Positions 24,439 through 32,209 are shown, numbered from the stretch's first letter. The stretch is DNA of 41,310 bases from Methylobacterium sp. J-088 (GCF_022829295.1 NZ_JAKSYH010000281.1:1-41310); one strand, 5' to 3'. Program-made: numbers and translations. Notes: generated from the letters alone by a model not told the origin.

Positions 24439-25506
24439 TCAGGCGGCCCGCGCCTCGGGCGCCGCCCGGGAGACGAGTGCGACGGCCTCCCGCAGGGTGG
24501 CGAGACCGGCGTCGGGCCGCATGCCGTGGGTCGAGAGGTGACGCCGGTAGGCCCGGGCGCCGGGCCGTCCATTGAACAGCCCCAACATGTGCCGGGTCAC
24601 CGCGTGCAGGCGCTCGCCCTGAGCGAGGATTCCGGCCACGTAGGGCTCGAAGGCTTCGATCGCCGCGAAGGCATCGGCTGCCGGCGCGGGCACGCCGAAC
24701 ACGTCTGGATCGACGCCGAGCAGCAGCGCCGGCTCGGAATAGGCGGCGCGCCCGACCATGACGCCGTCGACCTCCGCTAGGCGCGCCTGCACGGCGTCCA
24801 GATCGCGCAGGCCGCCGTTGACCGCGATCGGCAGGCGGGGAAGCCGTTGCTTCAGCCGCGTCGCCCGGCCGTAATCGAGGGGCGGCACATCTCGGTTCTC
24901 CTTGGGCGAGAGACCCTGGAGCCAAGCCTTGCGGGCGTGGACGATCAGCCCGTCGACGCCCGCCGCGACCACGGCGTCGGCCAGGGTGTCGAGGGCTGTC
25001 TCGGGATCCTGATCGTCGACGCCGATCCGGCACTTCACAGTCACCGGTACGGCGACCGCCGCTTTCATGGCGGCGACGCAGTCGCCCACCAGGGCCGGCT
25101 CGCGCATCAGGCAGGCGCCGAAGCGGCCCTCTTGAACCCGGTCCGAGGGGCATCCGACGTTGAGGTTCACCTCGTCATAGCCGAACTCCGCGGCGATCCG
25201 CGCCGCCTGCGCCAGCTCCGCCGGGGCCGATCCGCCGAGCTGAACGGCAACCGGATGCTCCACCGCCGAGAAGCCGAGCAGGCGCTCAAGCGGCCCGTGC
25301 AGAACGGCGCCGGTGGTCACCATCTCGGTGTAGAGCCGCGCGCGGGCCGAGAGCGTCCGATGGAACGCGCGGCAATGGCGATCCGTCCAATCCATCATCG
25401 GGGCGACGGAGAAGCGCCATCCATTGAGAGTTCTGGGTTCTTCCGGTCCGCCAACCACTTGCCGTCGCTCTCGTGCTGTACCTCGTCGGGGCTCGACGTA
25501 CCTCAT
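24439..25506 (-). CDS. dusA: tRNA-dihydrouridine synthase A
   Basis: A 355-residue flavoenzyme that reduces U20/U20a in the tRNA D-loop. The FMN-barrel start is FSVAPMMDWTDRHCRAFHR, the catalytic Cys is in NLNVGCPSDRVQEGRFGACL, and LIVHARKAWLQGLSPKEN and VNGGLRDLDAV follow. The start is uncertain: ATG 25506 gives a 40-residue extension before the conserved core, inside a region of short repeats. The 5' end of dusA is a known integration target for mobile elements, and an integrase remnant starts 75 bp upstream in the opposite direction. Confidence 0.9.
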   Translation of the reverse strand: MRYVEPRRGTARERRQVVGGPEEPRTLNGWRFSVAPMMDWTDRHCRAFHRTLSARARLYTEMVTTGAVLHGPLERLLGFSAVEHPVAVQLGGSAPAELAQAARIAAEFGYDEVNLNVGCPSDRVQEGRFGACLMREPALVGDCVAAMKAAVAVPVTVKCRIGVDDQDPETALDTLADAVVAAGVDGLIVHARKAWLQGLSPKENRDVPPLDYGRATRLKQRLPRLPIAVNGGLRDLDAVQARLAEVDGVMVGRAAYSEPALLLGVDPDVFGVPAPAADAFAAIEAFEPYVAGILAQGERLHAVTRHMLGLFNGRPGARAYRRHLSTHGMRPDAGLATLREAVALVSRAAPEARAA

Positions 25507-25563
25507 CGGGCCTCGGATTGATCGGAGTACAGCAATGCTGTAGCCGCTCGCCCCCATGCTGTA
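25478..25563. repeat. Short repeats at the dusA 5' end, possible att remnants
   Basis: An 18-bp direct repeat (25478-25495 and 25498-25515, 16 of 18 identical, starting GTACCTC). A 9-mer TGCTGTACC occurs at 25474-25482 and 25557-25565. An inverted repeat TACAGC-AAT-GCTGTA is at 25528-25542. All lie between dusA and the integrase fragment, where attachment and arm sites would be expected. Confidence 0.4.
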
Positions 25564-25567
25564 CCAC

Positions 25568-25581
25568 CGCGCGCGCGCGCG
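25568..25581. repeat. (CG)7 dinucleotide run
   Basis: Seven consecutive CG dinucleotides directly abut the ATG of the integrase fragment, replacing any ribosome binding site. Alternating CG can adopt Z-DNA and is prone to slippage. Confidence 0.6.
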
Positions 25582-25788
25582 ATGGGAACCATCGTCGAGC
25601 GTGTGAGGCAGAACGGGACGACGGGCTATCACGCCCAGATCGTCATCAAAAGGGACGGCGTCGTTCACCGCGAGGCCCGGATCTTTGACCAGCGTGCCAC
25701 GGTTGCGGCCTGGATCAAGAAGCCCGAGGCGGAACTCGACGCGCGTGGCGCCCTCGCCCAGGCGAAGGTCGAGGATCCGACCTTGGGG
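25582..25788 (+). pseudogene. Integrase N-terminal fragment next to dusA
   Basis: The first 69 codons match the N-terminal region of phage-type tyrosine site-specific integrases: MGTIVERVRQNGTTGYHAQI, then an HREARIFDQRATVAAWI helix and KVEDPTLG. After PTLG similarity ends abruptly. The core-binding and catalytic domains (R...HxxR...Y) are absent, and the frame ends at 25902 in unrelated sequence. It cannot be an active recombinase. Its position, head-to-head with dusA, fits the known family of dusA-targeting integrases, so this is probably the relic of a lost element. Confidence 0.75.
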
Positions 25789-25829
25789 CGCGATCCGTCA
25801 ACGGTCGTCGCTGCCGATGCAGCGGATCA

Positions 25830-25951
25830 TCGCTTTCGCGCTCTAACGCCACCATCGAGGCGGCGCGAGCGGGCGAAGCGGGCCGCGGTCTCGCCGTGGT
25901 AGTCGCCGAGTTGAACGGCTGGCCGGACAGACCGCCAAGGCCACCGAGAGG
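25830..25951 (+). pseudogene. Chemoreceptor (MCP) signalling-hairpin fragment
   Basis: From 25845 the frame reads NATIEAARAGEAGRGLAVVV AEL, the nearly invariant hairpin tip of methyl-accepting chemotaxis proteins, where it binds CheA and CheW. After a one-base shift near 25914 it continues LAGQTAKATE, again the MCP consensus. A further extra base at 25844 separates FAL from NAT. No other part of a receptor is nearby, so this is a decayed fragment joined to the integrase remnant. Confidence 0.75.
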
Positions 25952-26042
25952 CCGCGGCGGGTCACACGAGACTTGCCGCTCTCTGGAAAACCAAAGTCTC
26001 AAAAGGGCTGTGTGCCCTGTGGGATCCCGCCGGCCGGCGGTG

Positions 26043-26918
26043 TCACAGAACCGGCATCGCCCCCGCCACAGTGACGAGCGCCCCCGAGGTGTAGCTGCTC
26101 TCGTCCGAGGCCAGCATCACGTAGGCCGAGGCGAGCTCGGCCGGCTGACCGGGGCGGCCGAACGGCACTTGGCTGCCGAACGACGTCACCGCATCCTGGC
26201 TCATCCCGGACGGGATGAACGGGGTCCAGATCGGCCCCGGCAGCACGCCGTTCACGCGCACGCCCTTCTCGGCCAGCAGCTGCGCGAGGCTCAGCACCAT
26301 GTTGCTCAGAGCACCCTTGGTGGCGCTGTAGGCCATGAGCGTCGGCATCGGGTGCTTCGAGTTGACCGAGGAGGTGAAGATCACCGAGGCGCCGGGCTTC
26401 ATGTGGGGGAGTGCCGCCTTGGTCACGTAGAACGGCCCGAACACGTTCGTGCGGAAATGATCCTCGAAGATCGTATCCTCGATGCTGTCGAGATCCTGGT
26501 TCGGCTGCTGGAACGCGCCATTGTTGACCAGCACGTCCAGGCGTCCGAATGTCTCTACCGTGCGGGCGACGATCTGGCGCCCGTAGGCGGGGTCCTTAAG
26601 ATCGCCGGGCAGCAGCAGCGCACGCCGGCCCGCCTTCTCGATCCACTGGCTCACCGCCTCCGCATCCGCCTGCTCCTCCGGCAGGTAGGAGATCGCGACA
26701 TCCGCCCCCTCCCGGGCGAACGCGATCGCGACCGCACGGCCGATGCCGCTGTCGCCGCCGGTGATCAGCGCCACACGGCCGGTGAGCTTGCCCGAACCTT
26801 TGTAGCTCTGCTCCCCGTGATCGGGCTCAGGCTCCATGCGGCCGGTCTTGCCGGGGAAGCTCTGCGGCTGCGCCGGGAAGGGCGGGCGGGGATATTTTTG
26901 TCGTGGGTCCGTGGTCAC
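26043..26918 (-). CDS. SDR family oxidoreductase (YghA-like)
   Basis: A 291-residue NAD(P)-dependent short-chain dehydrogenase of the YghA/general stress group with an N-terminal extension (PRQKYPRPPFPAQPQSFPGK). The cofactor motif is ITGGDSGIGRAVAIAFAREG, NNGA follows, and the catalytic Ser and Tyr-x3-Lys are in FTSSVNSKH and YSATKGALS. GTG at 26918 is chosen: GGAGA lies seven bases upstream and it yields the family's usual VTTDPRQKYPRP start. The frame continues to 27179, but that part is not coding. Substrate is unknown. Confidence 0.9.
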   Translation of the reverse strand: MTTDPRQKYPRPPFPAQPQSFPGKTGRMEPEPDHGEQSYKGSGKLTGRVALITGGDSGIGRAVAIAFAREGADVAISYLPEEQADAEAVSQWIEKAGRRALLLPGDLKDPAYGRQIVARTVETFGRLDVLVNNGAFQQPNQDLDSIEDTIFEDHFRTNVFGPFYVTKAALPHMKPGASVIFTSSVNSKHPMPTLMAYSATKGALSNMVLSLAQLLAEKGVRVNGVLPGPIWTPFIPSGMSQDAVTSFGSQVPFGRPGQPAELASAYVMLASDESSYTSGALVTVAGAMPVL

Positions 26919-27084
26919 GTATCGTCTCCGGTTGAATGCCGGTCCAACCGGATGGCGACAGGGGGTGTTCCGAACCGCGTCGCCGCGCCCGATCCGCCGA
27001 TGTCGCGGTGGGTGTGCAGGGCGTGCATGCCGACACAGGTCAGCAACAGGCGCCCCCCAGTCTCGGCACCGAGGAGGCGCCACG

Positions 27085-27204
27085 ATGATTGAGTTCCAGC
27101 CCGAGGATCGTGCGGCCCGCCTGATCGACCGTGTCCTGCTCGGGGCCGCGATGCTCTCGCTCACCTTCGGTCTGGCCACCGGACTCTGGGGGTTGCTGCA
27201 ATGA
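27085..27204 (+). CDS. Small single-helix membrane protein
   Basis: A 39-residue protein with a charged N-terminal part (MIEFQPEDRAARLIDR) and one hydrophobic helix (VLLGAAMLSLTFGLATGLWG). An excellent Shine-Dalgarno, GAGGAGG, lies seven to eight bases upstream of ATG 27085, which is the main reason to believe it. It is the first of three tiny membrane or secreted proteins on this strand. Function is unknown. Confidence 0.6.
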   Translation: MIEFQPEDRAARLIDRVLLGAAMLSLTFGLATGLWGLLQ

Positions 27205-27241
27205 GCCCGCTGCGGCGTCCGGTTGCGGATCGCGACCGGTG

Positions 27242-27352
27242 ATGCGGATCGGCCGCCCGGGGCGGCGCGGATCCGACGGGATCGCGGGCGTGCTGATCGG
27301 CGCGGGGCTCGTGCTGCTCGCGCTGGCGCTCCTGTTTGTCGGTTTCCCGTGA
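27242..27352 (+). CDS. Possible small membrane protein
   Basis: A 36-residue frame with a basic, glycine-rich start (MRIGRPGRRGSDG) and a strong hydrophobic helix (IAGVLIGAGLVLLALALLFV). Only a weak ribosome binding site precedes ATG 27242. The basic-then-hydrophobic layout and position after another tiny membrane protein support a real gene, but it could be a chance frame. Confidence 0.4.
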   Translation: MRIGRPGRRGSDGIAGVLIGAGLVLLALALLFVGFP

Positions 27353-27395
27353 CCGGCCGCTTCGGACCGTGGCCCGGCGATGGCGATCGGCCGTG

Positions 27396-27608
27396 ATGCT
27401 GAACCGCGCCCTGCTCGTGGCCGCGCTGCTCGCGGTCGCGGCCTTTCTGATCTACCTGGCCAACCTCGCCCGCGACGCGCTGTCGCCGAACGAGACCTAC
27501 GCGGCCAGCATCGGACTGACGCTCGACCAGTGCGTTTCGGTGCAGGATGGCCTCGCGCCGGAGGAGGCGCGCGACTACTGCCGGCGACCCGTGCCGAAGC
27601 GCCTCTGA
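27396..27608 (+). CDS. Small membrane-anchored or secreted protein
   Basis: A 70-residue protein with an N-terminal hydrophobic segment (ALLVAALLAVAAFLIYLANL) then a short soluble part with two Cys, TLDQCVSVQDGLAPEEARDY C. The soluble part is probably periplasmic and the Cys pair could form a disulfide. Third codon positions are GC-rich as in neighbouring genes. A perfect hairpin follows the stop codon. Function unknown. Confidence 0.6.
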   Translation: MLNRALLVAALLAVAAFLIYLANLARDALSPNETYAASIGLTLDQCVSVQDGLAPEEARDYCRRPVPKRL

Positions 27609-27641
27609 ACCGGGGCCGCCGGCCCGGATCCACGCATGCGA

Positions 27642-27671
27642 AACGTCCCGGGCGCGGAGTCTCGGGACGTT
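27642..27671. terminator. Hairpin terminator between convergent genes
   Basis: A perfect 9-bp stem, AACGTCCCG and its complement, with a 12-nt loop lies between the last small membrane protein and the convergent outer-membrane protein gene. It can serve both strands, though no strong U-tract follows. Confidence 0.6.
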
Positions 27672-27761
27672 CGATCGGATCGGCGCTGGGCGGCCCCGGT
27701 GCGGGCTACTCGAGGATCGCGGTACGAAGCCGGCTCGATCTCCGCTCCAGCGCGACGCAGC

Positions 27762-28565
27762 TCAGCTGCCGAACTTGTAGTTCAACCCAACGCGACCGAG
27801 CACGCCCTCGTTCTGGAAGCGCGTGACGTAGGCGCCCTGGCCGCGCCCGATCGCCGGCAGCAGAACCGTGCTGTTGCCGAGGTTGTAGTACAGCGCCTCG
27901 GCCTTCACGGTGACGGCGTTGCCGTGGACGACATTCACGAAGGAGTCGCTCGGCAGAGCGTACTCGATGCCGCCGCCGGCCGCATAACCGGTATCGATGC
28001 GCGAACGGTTGCCGAAGAAGGTCGGCTCGCCCGCAGGCGTCTGGAAGGCGGCCCGGTCCTTGACGGACGCGTAGGCGAAGCCGCCGGTTCCGTAGACCAG
28101 GACGCGATCGAAGGCGTAGCCGACGCGGCCGCGCACGGTACCCAGGAAGTCGCCCGCCTGCCGATAGGTGCTGATGCCGCCGAACTGGCCGACGACGCGG
28201 CGGGTGCGGTTCAGGTCCGTATAGCTTGCGTCGGTCTCGACGCCGACCACGAAGCCCGAGCCGGGGGTGAACTGATAATTATAGCCGAGCTGCCCACCGC
28301 CGGTGAAACCGTCCTGCGGCAGCGGGAGGGCGGCCGGACGGTTCCCGATGCGGACGCCATCGTTGCCCGGGAAGACGCCCGCCGTCCGCACCGTATCCTG
28401 GGTCGTCGTGATGTAGCCGGCGTTGACGCCGAAATACGTGCCCGTCCACTTGAAGACCGGCACGGGGATCGGCGCCGGCGGGAGCGCGCGGCGGGGCAGA
28501 TCGGCAGCCGAGGCCGCAGCCGTCAAGGTTGCGAAGGCTGCCGCGGAGACAATGAGCTTGTTCAT
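27762..28565 (-). CDS. Omp25/Omp31-like outer-membrane beta-barrel protein
   Basis: A 267-residue outer-membrane protein with a signal peptide (MNKLIVSAAAFATLTAAASA) and mature start ADLPRR. The pattern FKWTGTYFGVNAGY and alternating beta strands to the C-terminal VGLNYKFGS are those of the Omp25/Omp31/RopB porin-like family of Rhizobiales, an eight-stranded barrel. These proteins contribute to envelope stability; several copies per genome are usual. It is a single gene with a long, AT-rich upstream region, consistent with strong, regulated expression. Confidence 0.92.
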   Translation of the reverse strand: MNKLIVSAAAFATLTAAASAADLPRRALPPAPIPVPVFKWTGTYFGVNAGYITTTQDTVRTAGVFPGNDGVRIGNRPAALPLPQDGFTGGGQLGYNYQFTPGSGFVVGVETDASYTDLNRTRRVVGQFGGISTYRQAGDFLGTVRGRVGYAFDRVLVYGTGGFAYASVKDRAAFQTPAGEPTFFGNRSRIDTGYAAGGGIEYALPSDSFVNVVHGNAVTVKAEALYYNLGNSTVLLPAIGRGQGAYVTRFQNEGVLGRVGLNYKFGS

Positions 28566-28931
28566 AGGAACCGTTCCAGGATGAAGACCCTAAGGCGGAT
28601 GTAACAATGGCCCATCCTGGGCGCTGTGATTGAACTGCAACAGTTCATTTCATAGCATATTCATTAAATATCTGTGCGATATTTGGATATGTAACTATTT
28701 TTACTGGGTCAAATTCAGTTATTCATGCATCGGACCGCGATTTTTGTGTCCTGTAAAATCGACATCGATTTAGAAAAATGACCTCGGCATGCGGGTGGGA
28801 TTTGCTGCTTACGCGGCGCCTCGTCCGTCCCGCGGAGCAATGGCGGAGCACGATCGGGCGCCGTCCCCGGCCGCTGTGGCTTCGCCGCGACGGCCCCGCG
28901 CCGCCGCCTCGTCCGCGCTGGTGGCCTGTCT
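28566..28931. promoter_or_regulatory. AT-rich upstream region of omp gene
   Basis: A 366-bp gap with no coding frame. Bases about 28630-28790 are strikingly AT-rich for this genome. They include a perfect inverted repeat TGAACTG-CAA-CAGTTCA (28631-28647), 66 bp upstream of the omp start and a likely operator. A second small palindrome, GGAAC-C-GTTCC, sits directly before the omp start codon. The rest shows nothing more. Confidence 0.5.
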
Positions 28932-29531
28932 CTAATGGTCGTGTCCGCAGCCTGGGCCATGAACGTGGCCGTGGTCATGCCCGTGGTCATGCGCATGGTC
29001 GTGGGTTTCGTGGGCGTGGACGTGATGATCATGGTCCTGGTGGTCGTGGCCATGATCGTGCCCGTGATGGTCGTGCCCGTGATCGTGCCCGCAGGTGCTG
29101 TGATCGTGGGCCGTGCGCTCAGGTCGGAAGGGCCGCGAGACCGGGCTGGCGAGGCAACCCTGGCCCCGCACCAACTCGGCCGCGGCGGCGGTCGCCGGGA
29201 CATAGAGCGCGTCCGCGGCGATCTCGGCGGGCACGTGGCTGCTGCCGAGCTGCCAAGCGAGGCGCATCAGCCGGGCCGGATTCTCGGCGCGCACCTCGAA
29301 CAGATCCTGCGCGGCGGCCCGCACCGCCACGAGGCGACCGTCGTCGAGGCGCAGCGCATCGCCGTCGTCGAGGTCCGCGGCCTTCGTGAGCGCCACCGTG
29401 AAATCGAGCCCGCCCTCGGCGACCAGGGTCTCGGGCAGCGCGGACCGGCCTGCATGGTCGAGGCTCACGGTGTCGGCGACGCGGTCGGCGCGCACCGCGG
29501 CCCGGCGGACGATCGTGGTGGCTGTGGGCAT
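28932..29531 (-). CDS. ureE: Urease accessory nickel chaperone UreE, His-rich tail
   Basis: A 199-residue UreE. The N-terminal substrate-binding-like domain (about 1-70) and C-terminal metal domain (about 75-140, LMRLAWQLGSSHVPAEIAAD) follow the family; the conserved interface His is the H in SSHVP. The last 59 residues carry 26 His, mostly as HDHGHDH repeats, plus two Cys, and should bind several nickel ions. UreE delivers nickel to the urease apoprotein. No other ure gene is in the window, so it is separated from the main urease cluster or is used for another metal task. GGAGGG precedes ATG 29531; ATG 29546 is possible. Confidence 0.88.
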   Translation of the reverse strand: MPTATTIVRRAAVRADRVADTVSLDHAGRSALPETLVAEGGLDFTVALTKAADLDDGDALRLDDGRLVAVRAAAQDLFEVRAENPARLMRLAWQLGSSHVPAEIAADALYVPATAAAAELVRGQGCLASPVSRPFRPERTAHDHSTCGHDHGHDHHGHDHGHDHQDHDHHVHAHETHDHAHDHGHDHGHVHGPGCGHDH

Positions 29532-29753
29532 GGGACCCTCCGACATGGTGCCGCGGCCCCCGGTCAGGGGGCCGTCTGAGGCGTGAGGCATAGGGCGAGA
29601 CGGGAACCGGGCGCAACTCCGGTCGCGCGCCGATGGAACCTTAGCCGTAGGGTCGCGATTGCATTGCTGCTAAGCTCGGGGCGATCCGCCACGATCACGG
29701 CCATTGGCCGGACCGGCTGCACAGACCGGACGCACAAGGGAGTTCTGGGGACC

Positions 29754-30023
29754 ATGAAGAAGCTCACTGCCGCCGCCCTCGCCACCATCGCCGCCCTGTC
29801 GCTCGGCGCCTGCAACACCCCCGAGGACCGGGCGCTCGGCGGCGCCGGCCTCGGTGCGCTCACCGGCGCGGCGATCGGCGCAGCCGCGACGGGTCGCGCG
29901 GGCGGCGCGCTCGCCGGCGCGGCGATCGGCGGTGCCGGTGGCGCCATCGTGGGCGCCTCGACCGCGCCGCGCTGCCCCTACGGCACTTATCGCGACGCCT
30001 ACGGCAACATCTACTGCCGCTGA
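29754..30023 (+). CDS. Glycine-zipper lipoprotein
   Basis: An 89-residue predicted lipoprotein with signal peptide MKKLTAAALATIAALSLGAC (lipid Cys 20). The mature part is a glycine zipper with GxxxG/AxxxG spacing (LGALTGAAIGAAATG, then AIGGAGGAIVG), and a short tail with two Cys (RCPYGTYRDAYGNIYCR). It resembles the 17-kDa/OsmB-like outer-membrane lipoproteins that insert or oligomerise in the outer membrane. It is a single gene, followed by a strong terminator hairpin. Confidence 0.85.
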   Translation: MKKLTAAALATIAALSLGACNTPEDRALGGAGLGALTGAAIGAAATGRAGGALAGAAIGGAGGAIVGASTAPRCPYGTYRDAYGNIYCR

Positions 30024-30032
30024 GCCAAAGCG

Positions 30033-30054
30033 GGGCCGGGCTATGGCCCGGCCC
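30033..30054 (+). terminator. Rho-independent-like terminator
   Basis: A perfect 9-bp GC-rich stem, GGGCCGGGC and its complement, with TATG loop, 9 bp after the lipoprotein stop codon. Only two T follow, as is usual in GC-rich genomes. Confidence 0.7.
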
Positions 30055-30172
30055 TTCCGCACGGCTTGAGGAGCGTTTATTCCGGCGCTGAGCCGGGGCG
30101 TCCCGGTGCCGGACCTACGCCGCCTCCGATGACCGCACCGTGTCCACGATTCGCCCCTGAACCGGGTCGCCT

Positions 30173-30913
30173 ATGACGTCGGCGGCCGAATCTCAGGGCG
30201 TGTGGGGCAAGATCGGCGGCGCCGGCCTAGGCCTCGCGATCGGTGGTCCCCTCGGGGCGCTGGTCGGGGGTGTCGCGGGCCATTTTCTGCTGGACCGCGT
30301 CGGCGCGCCCTTCGGCCGGACCCCGCGCGACGTGGTGTTCACCACCGGCCTCGTGGCTTTGGCCGCGAAGATGGCCAAGTCCGACGGCGTTGTGCTGCCC
30401 TCCGAGGTCGAGGCCTTCGGCCGGGTCGTGCAGGTGGAGCCCGCCGCGCGTGCGGGCGTCGAGCGCCTGTTCGATCTGGCGAAGAAGACCACGAACGGCT
30501 TCGAGGCCTATGCGCGCCAGCTCGCCACGACCTTCGGCGACGAGCCGGCCCTGCTCGAGGACGTGCTCGATGGCCTGTTCCAGATCGCGGGCGCCGACGG
30601 GGCGCTCCACGAGGCGGAGGAGCGCTACCTCCGCGCCGTCTCCAGCATCTTCGGCTTCGATGAGGCCGCGTTCCGGCGCATCGCCGCCCGGCACGTGCGG
30701 CTGCCGGACGACCCCTACGCCGTCCTCGGCCTCGACCGGGACGCCGACGATGCCGGCCTGAAGGCCCGCCACCGGGCGCTCGTGGCCGAGCATCATCCCG
30801 ACCGGGCGCTGGCCCGCGGCCTGCCCACGGAGGCGGTGGCGATCGCCACGCGGCGGCTTGCGGCAATCAACGCCGCGTACGATCGGATCGTGGAGGAGCG
30901 AGGCCTGCGGTGA
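30173..30913 (+). CDS. TerB-DnaJ co-chaperone (DjlA-like)
   Basis: A 246-residue protein in three parts: a glycine-rich hydrophobic N-terminus (about 12-40), a TerB-like helical domain (about 52-170, LAAKMAKSDGVVLPSEVEAF and AGADGALHEAEERYL), and a C-terminal J domain (about 180-246) with HPD at 208-210. This order matches DjlA-type membrane-linked co-chaperones that stimulate DnaK. No partner gene is adjacent. The N-terminal glycine-rich segment could anchor it in the membrane. Confidence 0.87.
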   Translation: MTSAAESQGVWGKIGGAGLGLAIGGPLGALVGGVAGHFLLDRVGAPFGRTPRDVVFTTGLVALAAKMAKSDGVVLPSEVEAFGRVVQVEPAARAGVERLFDLAKKTTNGFEAYARQLATTFGDEPALLEDVLDGLFQIAGADGALHEAEERYLRAVSSIFGFDEAAFRRIAARHVRLPDDPYAVLGLDRDADDAGLKARHRALVAEHHPDRALARGLPTEAVAIATRRLAAINAAYDRIVEERGLR

Positions 30914-31450
30914 GCGTCCGCCGTCTTCAGGCTTTTGGATCCGCGCAACTGCCCTTCAACGCGATGATGGGTTCGCGGACGGGCTTCTGACCGGGTGCAT
31001 CGACGGTGTTGCGATCTGGCGCGATGAACCGAAGCACGTGTAGCGCATCGATCCGCCGCGTCTTGACGAACCGCAGATGATTTATACCGACACATTCTGC
31101 TCAGTGGCAAGAGGGCGTCGAGGCCAGAAAGGCTGGTCGATTGTCCCATGACAATCCGTATGTGGTCGGCTCTCAGCAAAGTCCCGATTGGCTGGATGGC
31201 TTTACTTGCGACGCGCTGGAGCAGAACGTGGATCGTCCGGAGCCGGGCGAGGGCCAGTTCCCCACAGAGACCGGCCGGGCCCGCTTGCGCCGGCTGGGAG
31301 TCCCTTCAAGAGCCGTGGGGTCTACAGGGTGGACGCGCCGGGGTCGGATCCGCTGAACATGCTGCATGCTGGTCCGGTGCGCCGTCCGGATCGCCATCAA
31401 GGGTCGGACGGTCCGGTGCCTCCCGGCGTGAACCGTGGCACAAGCGCGCC
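30914..31450. other. 537-bp gap, possibly with a decayed gene
   Basis: No intact gene. On the minus strand, 31104-30927, there is an open frame without a start codon whose translation looks protein-like (NHLRFVKTRRIDALHVLRFI then APDRNTVDAPGQKPV) with about 70% GC at third positions; it may be the end of a degraded gene. I do not recognise it. The plus-strand frame that runs into the amidase gene from 31148 lacks coding character before 31451. Confidence 0.35.
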
Positions 31451-32209
31451 ATGACGCTGACCCCAGACAGCCCCCTCGCCCGCCGCGTCGCCCCTTCGCC
31501 GAACCATGGCGAGCGCCGGGGCAGCCGTCCCGACATGCTGGTCCTGCACTACACCGGCATGGAGAGCGGAGCCGCTGCCCTGGCACGGTTGCGCGACCCG
31601 CTGAGCGAGGTCTCGGCCCATTACCTCGTGTTCGAGGATGGCGGCATCGTCCAGCTGGTGCCGGAGGCGCGCCGAGCGTGGCATGCGGGTGCGGGCACGT
31701 GGAAGGGTGAGACCGACATCAACTCCTGTTCCGTCGGTATCGAGATCGTCCATCCCGGCCATGCTGGTGGGCTACCACCCTACCCGGAGGCGCAGGTCGC
31801 AGCCGTGATCGCATTGGCGCAGGACATCCTCGGCCGATGGCCGATCCCGCCGGAGCGGGTGCTCGCCCATTCCGACGTGGCACCCGAGCGCAAGGAGGAT
31901 CCGGGCGAGACCTTCCCCTGGGACCGGCTCGCGGCGGCAGGAATCGGCCACCACGTGCCACCTGGCACCCTCCGGGACGGCCGCTTTTTCGCCCAGGGCG
32001 ATGCCGGCCAACCCGTCGAGGCGCTGCAGGCGATGTTCGCCCTCTACGGCTACGATCTGCCGGTCACCGGCCTGTTCGACGCGCGCACCCGGGCCGTGGT
32101 CACTGCGTTCCAGCGCCATTTCCGGCAGGCGCGGGTGGACGGCGTGGCCGACGCCTCGACCATCACCACCCTGCGCGATCTCATCGCGGCCTTGCCGACG
32201 CGGGGCTGA
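31451..32209 (+). CDS. N-acetylmuramoyl-L-alanine amidase (AmiD/AmpD-like)
   Basis: A 252-residue peptidoglycan amidase with an N-terminal Amidase_2 domain (about 25-165) and a C-terminal peptidoglycan-binding domain (about 183-245, PVEALQAMFALYGYDLPVTG). Zinc ligands are probably H33 (VLHYTG), H140 (LAHSDVAPERKEDPG) and the Asp after KE. It cleaves between MurNAc and the stem peptide. No signal peptide is seen, which points to cytosolic recycling of anhydro-muropeptides like AmpD, although the wall-binding domain recalls AmiD. ATG 31451 starts just before the conserved region; the frame is open further upstream without gene character. Confidence 0.9.
   Translation: MTLTPDSPLARRVAPSPNHGERRGSRPDMLVLHYTGMESGAAALARLRDPLSEVSAHYLVFEDGGIVQLVPEARRAWHAGAGTWKGETDINSCSVGIEIVHPGHAGGLPPYPEAQVAAVIALAQDILGRWPIPPERVLAHSDVAPERKEDPGETFPWDRLAAAGIGHHVPPGTLRDGRFFAQGDAGQPVEALQAMFALYGYDLPVTGLFDARTRAVVTAFQRHFRQARVDGVADASTITTLRDLIAALPTRG

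Noticed and set aside
28935..29579. Open frame of 214 codons on the plus strand, Val/Met-rich, antisense to ureE
   Set aside because: It is the complement of the His-Asp repeat; CAT/CAC codons read backward as ATG/GTG. UreE on the other strand has clear family motifs.
31148..31450. N-terminal extension of the amidase from ATG 31148
   Set aside because: Arg/Trp/Ser-rich translation without family similarity; the amidase domain is complete from 31451.
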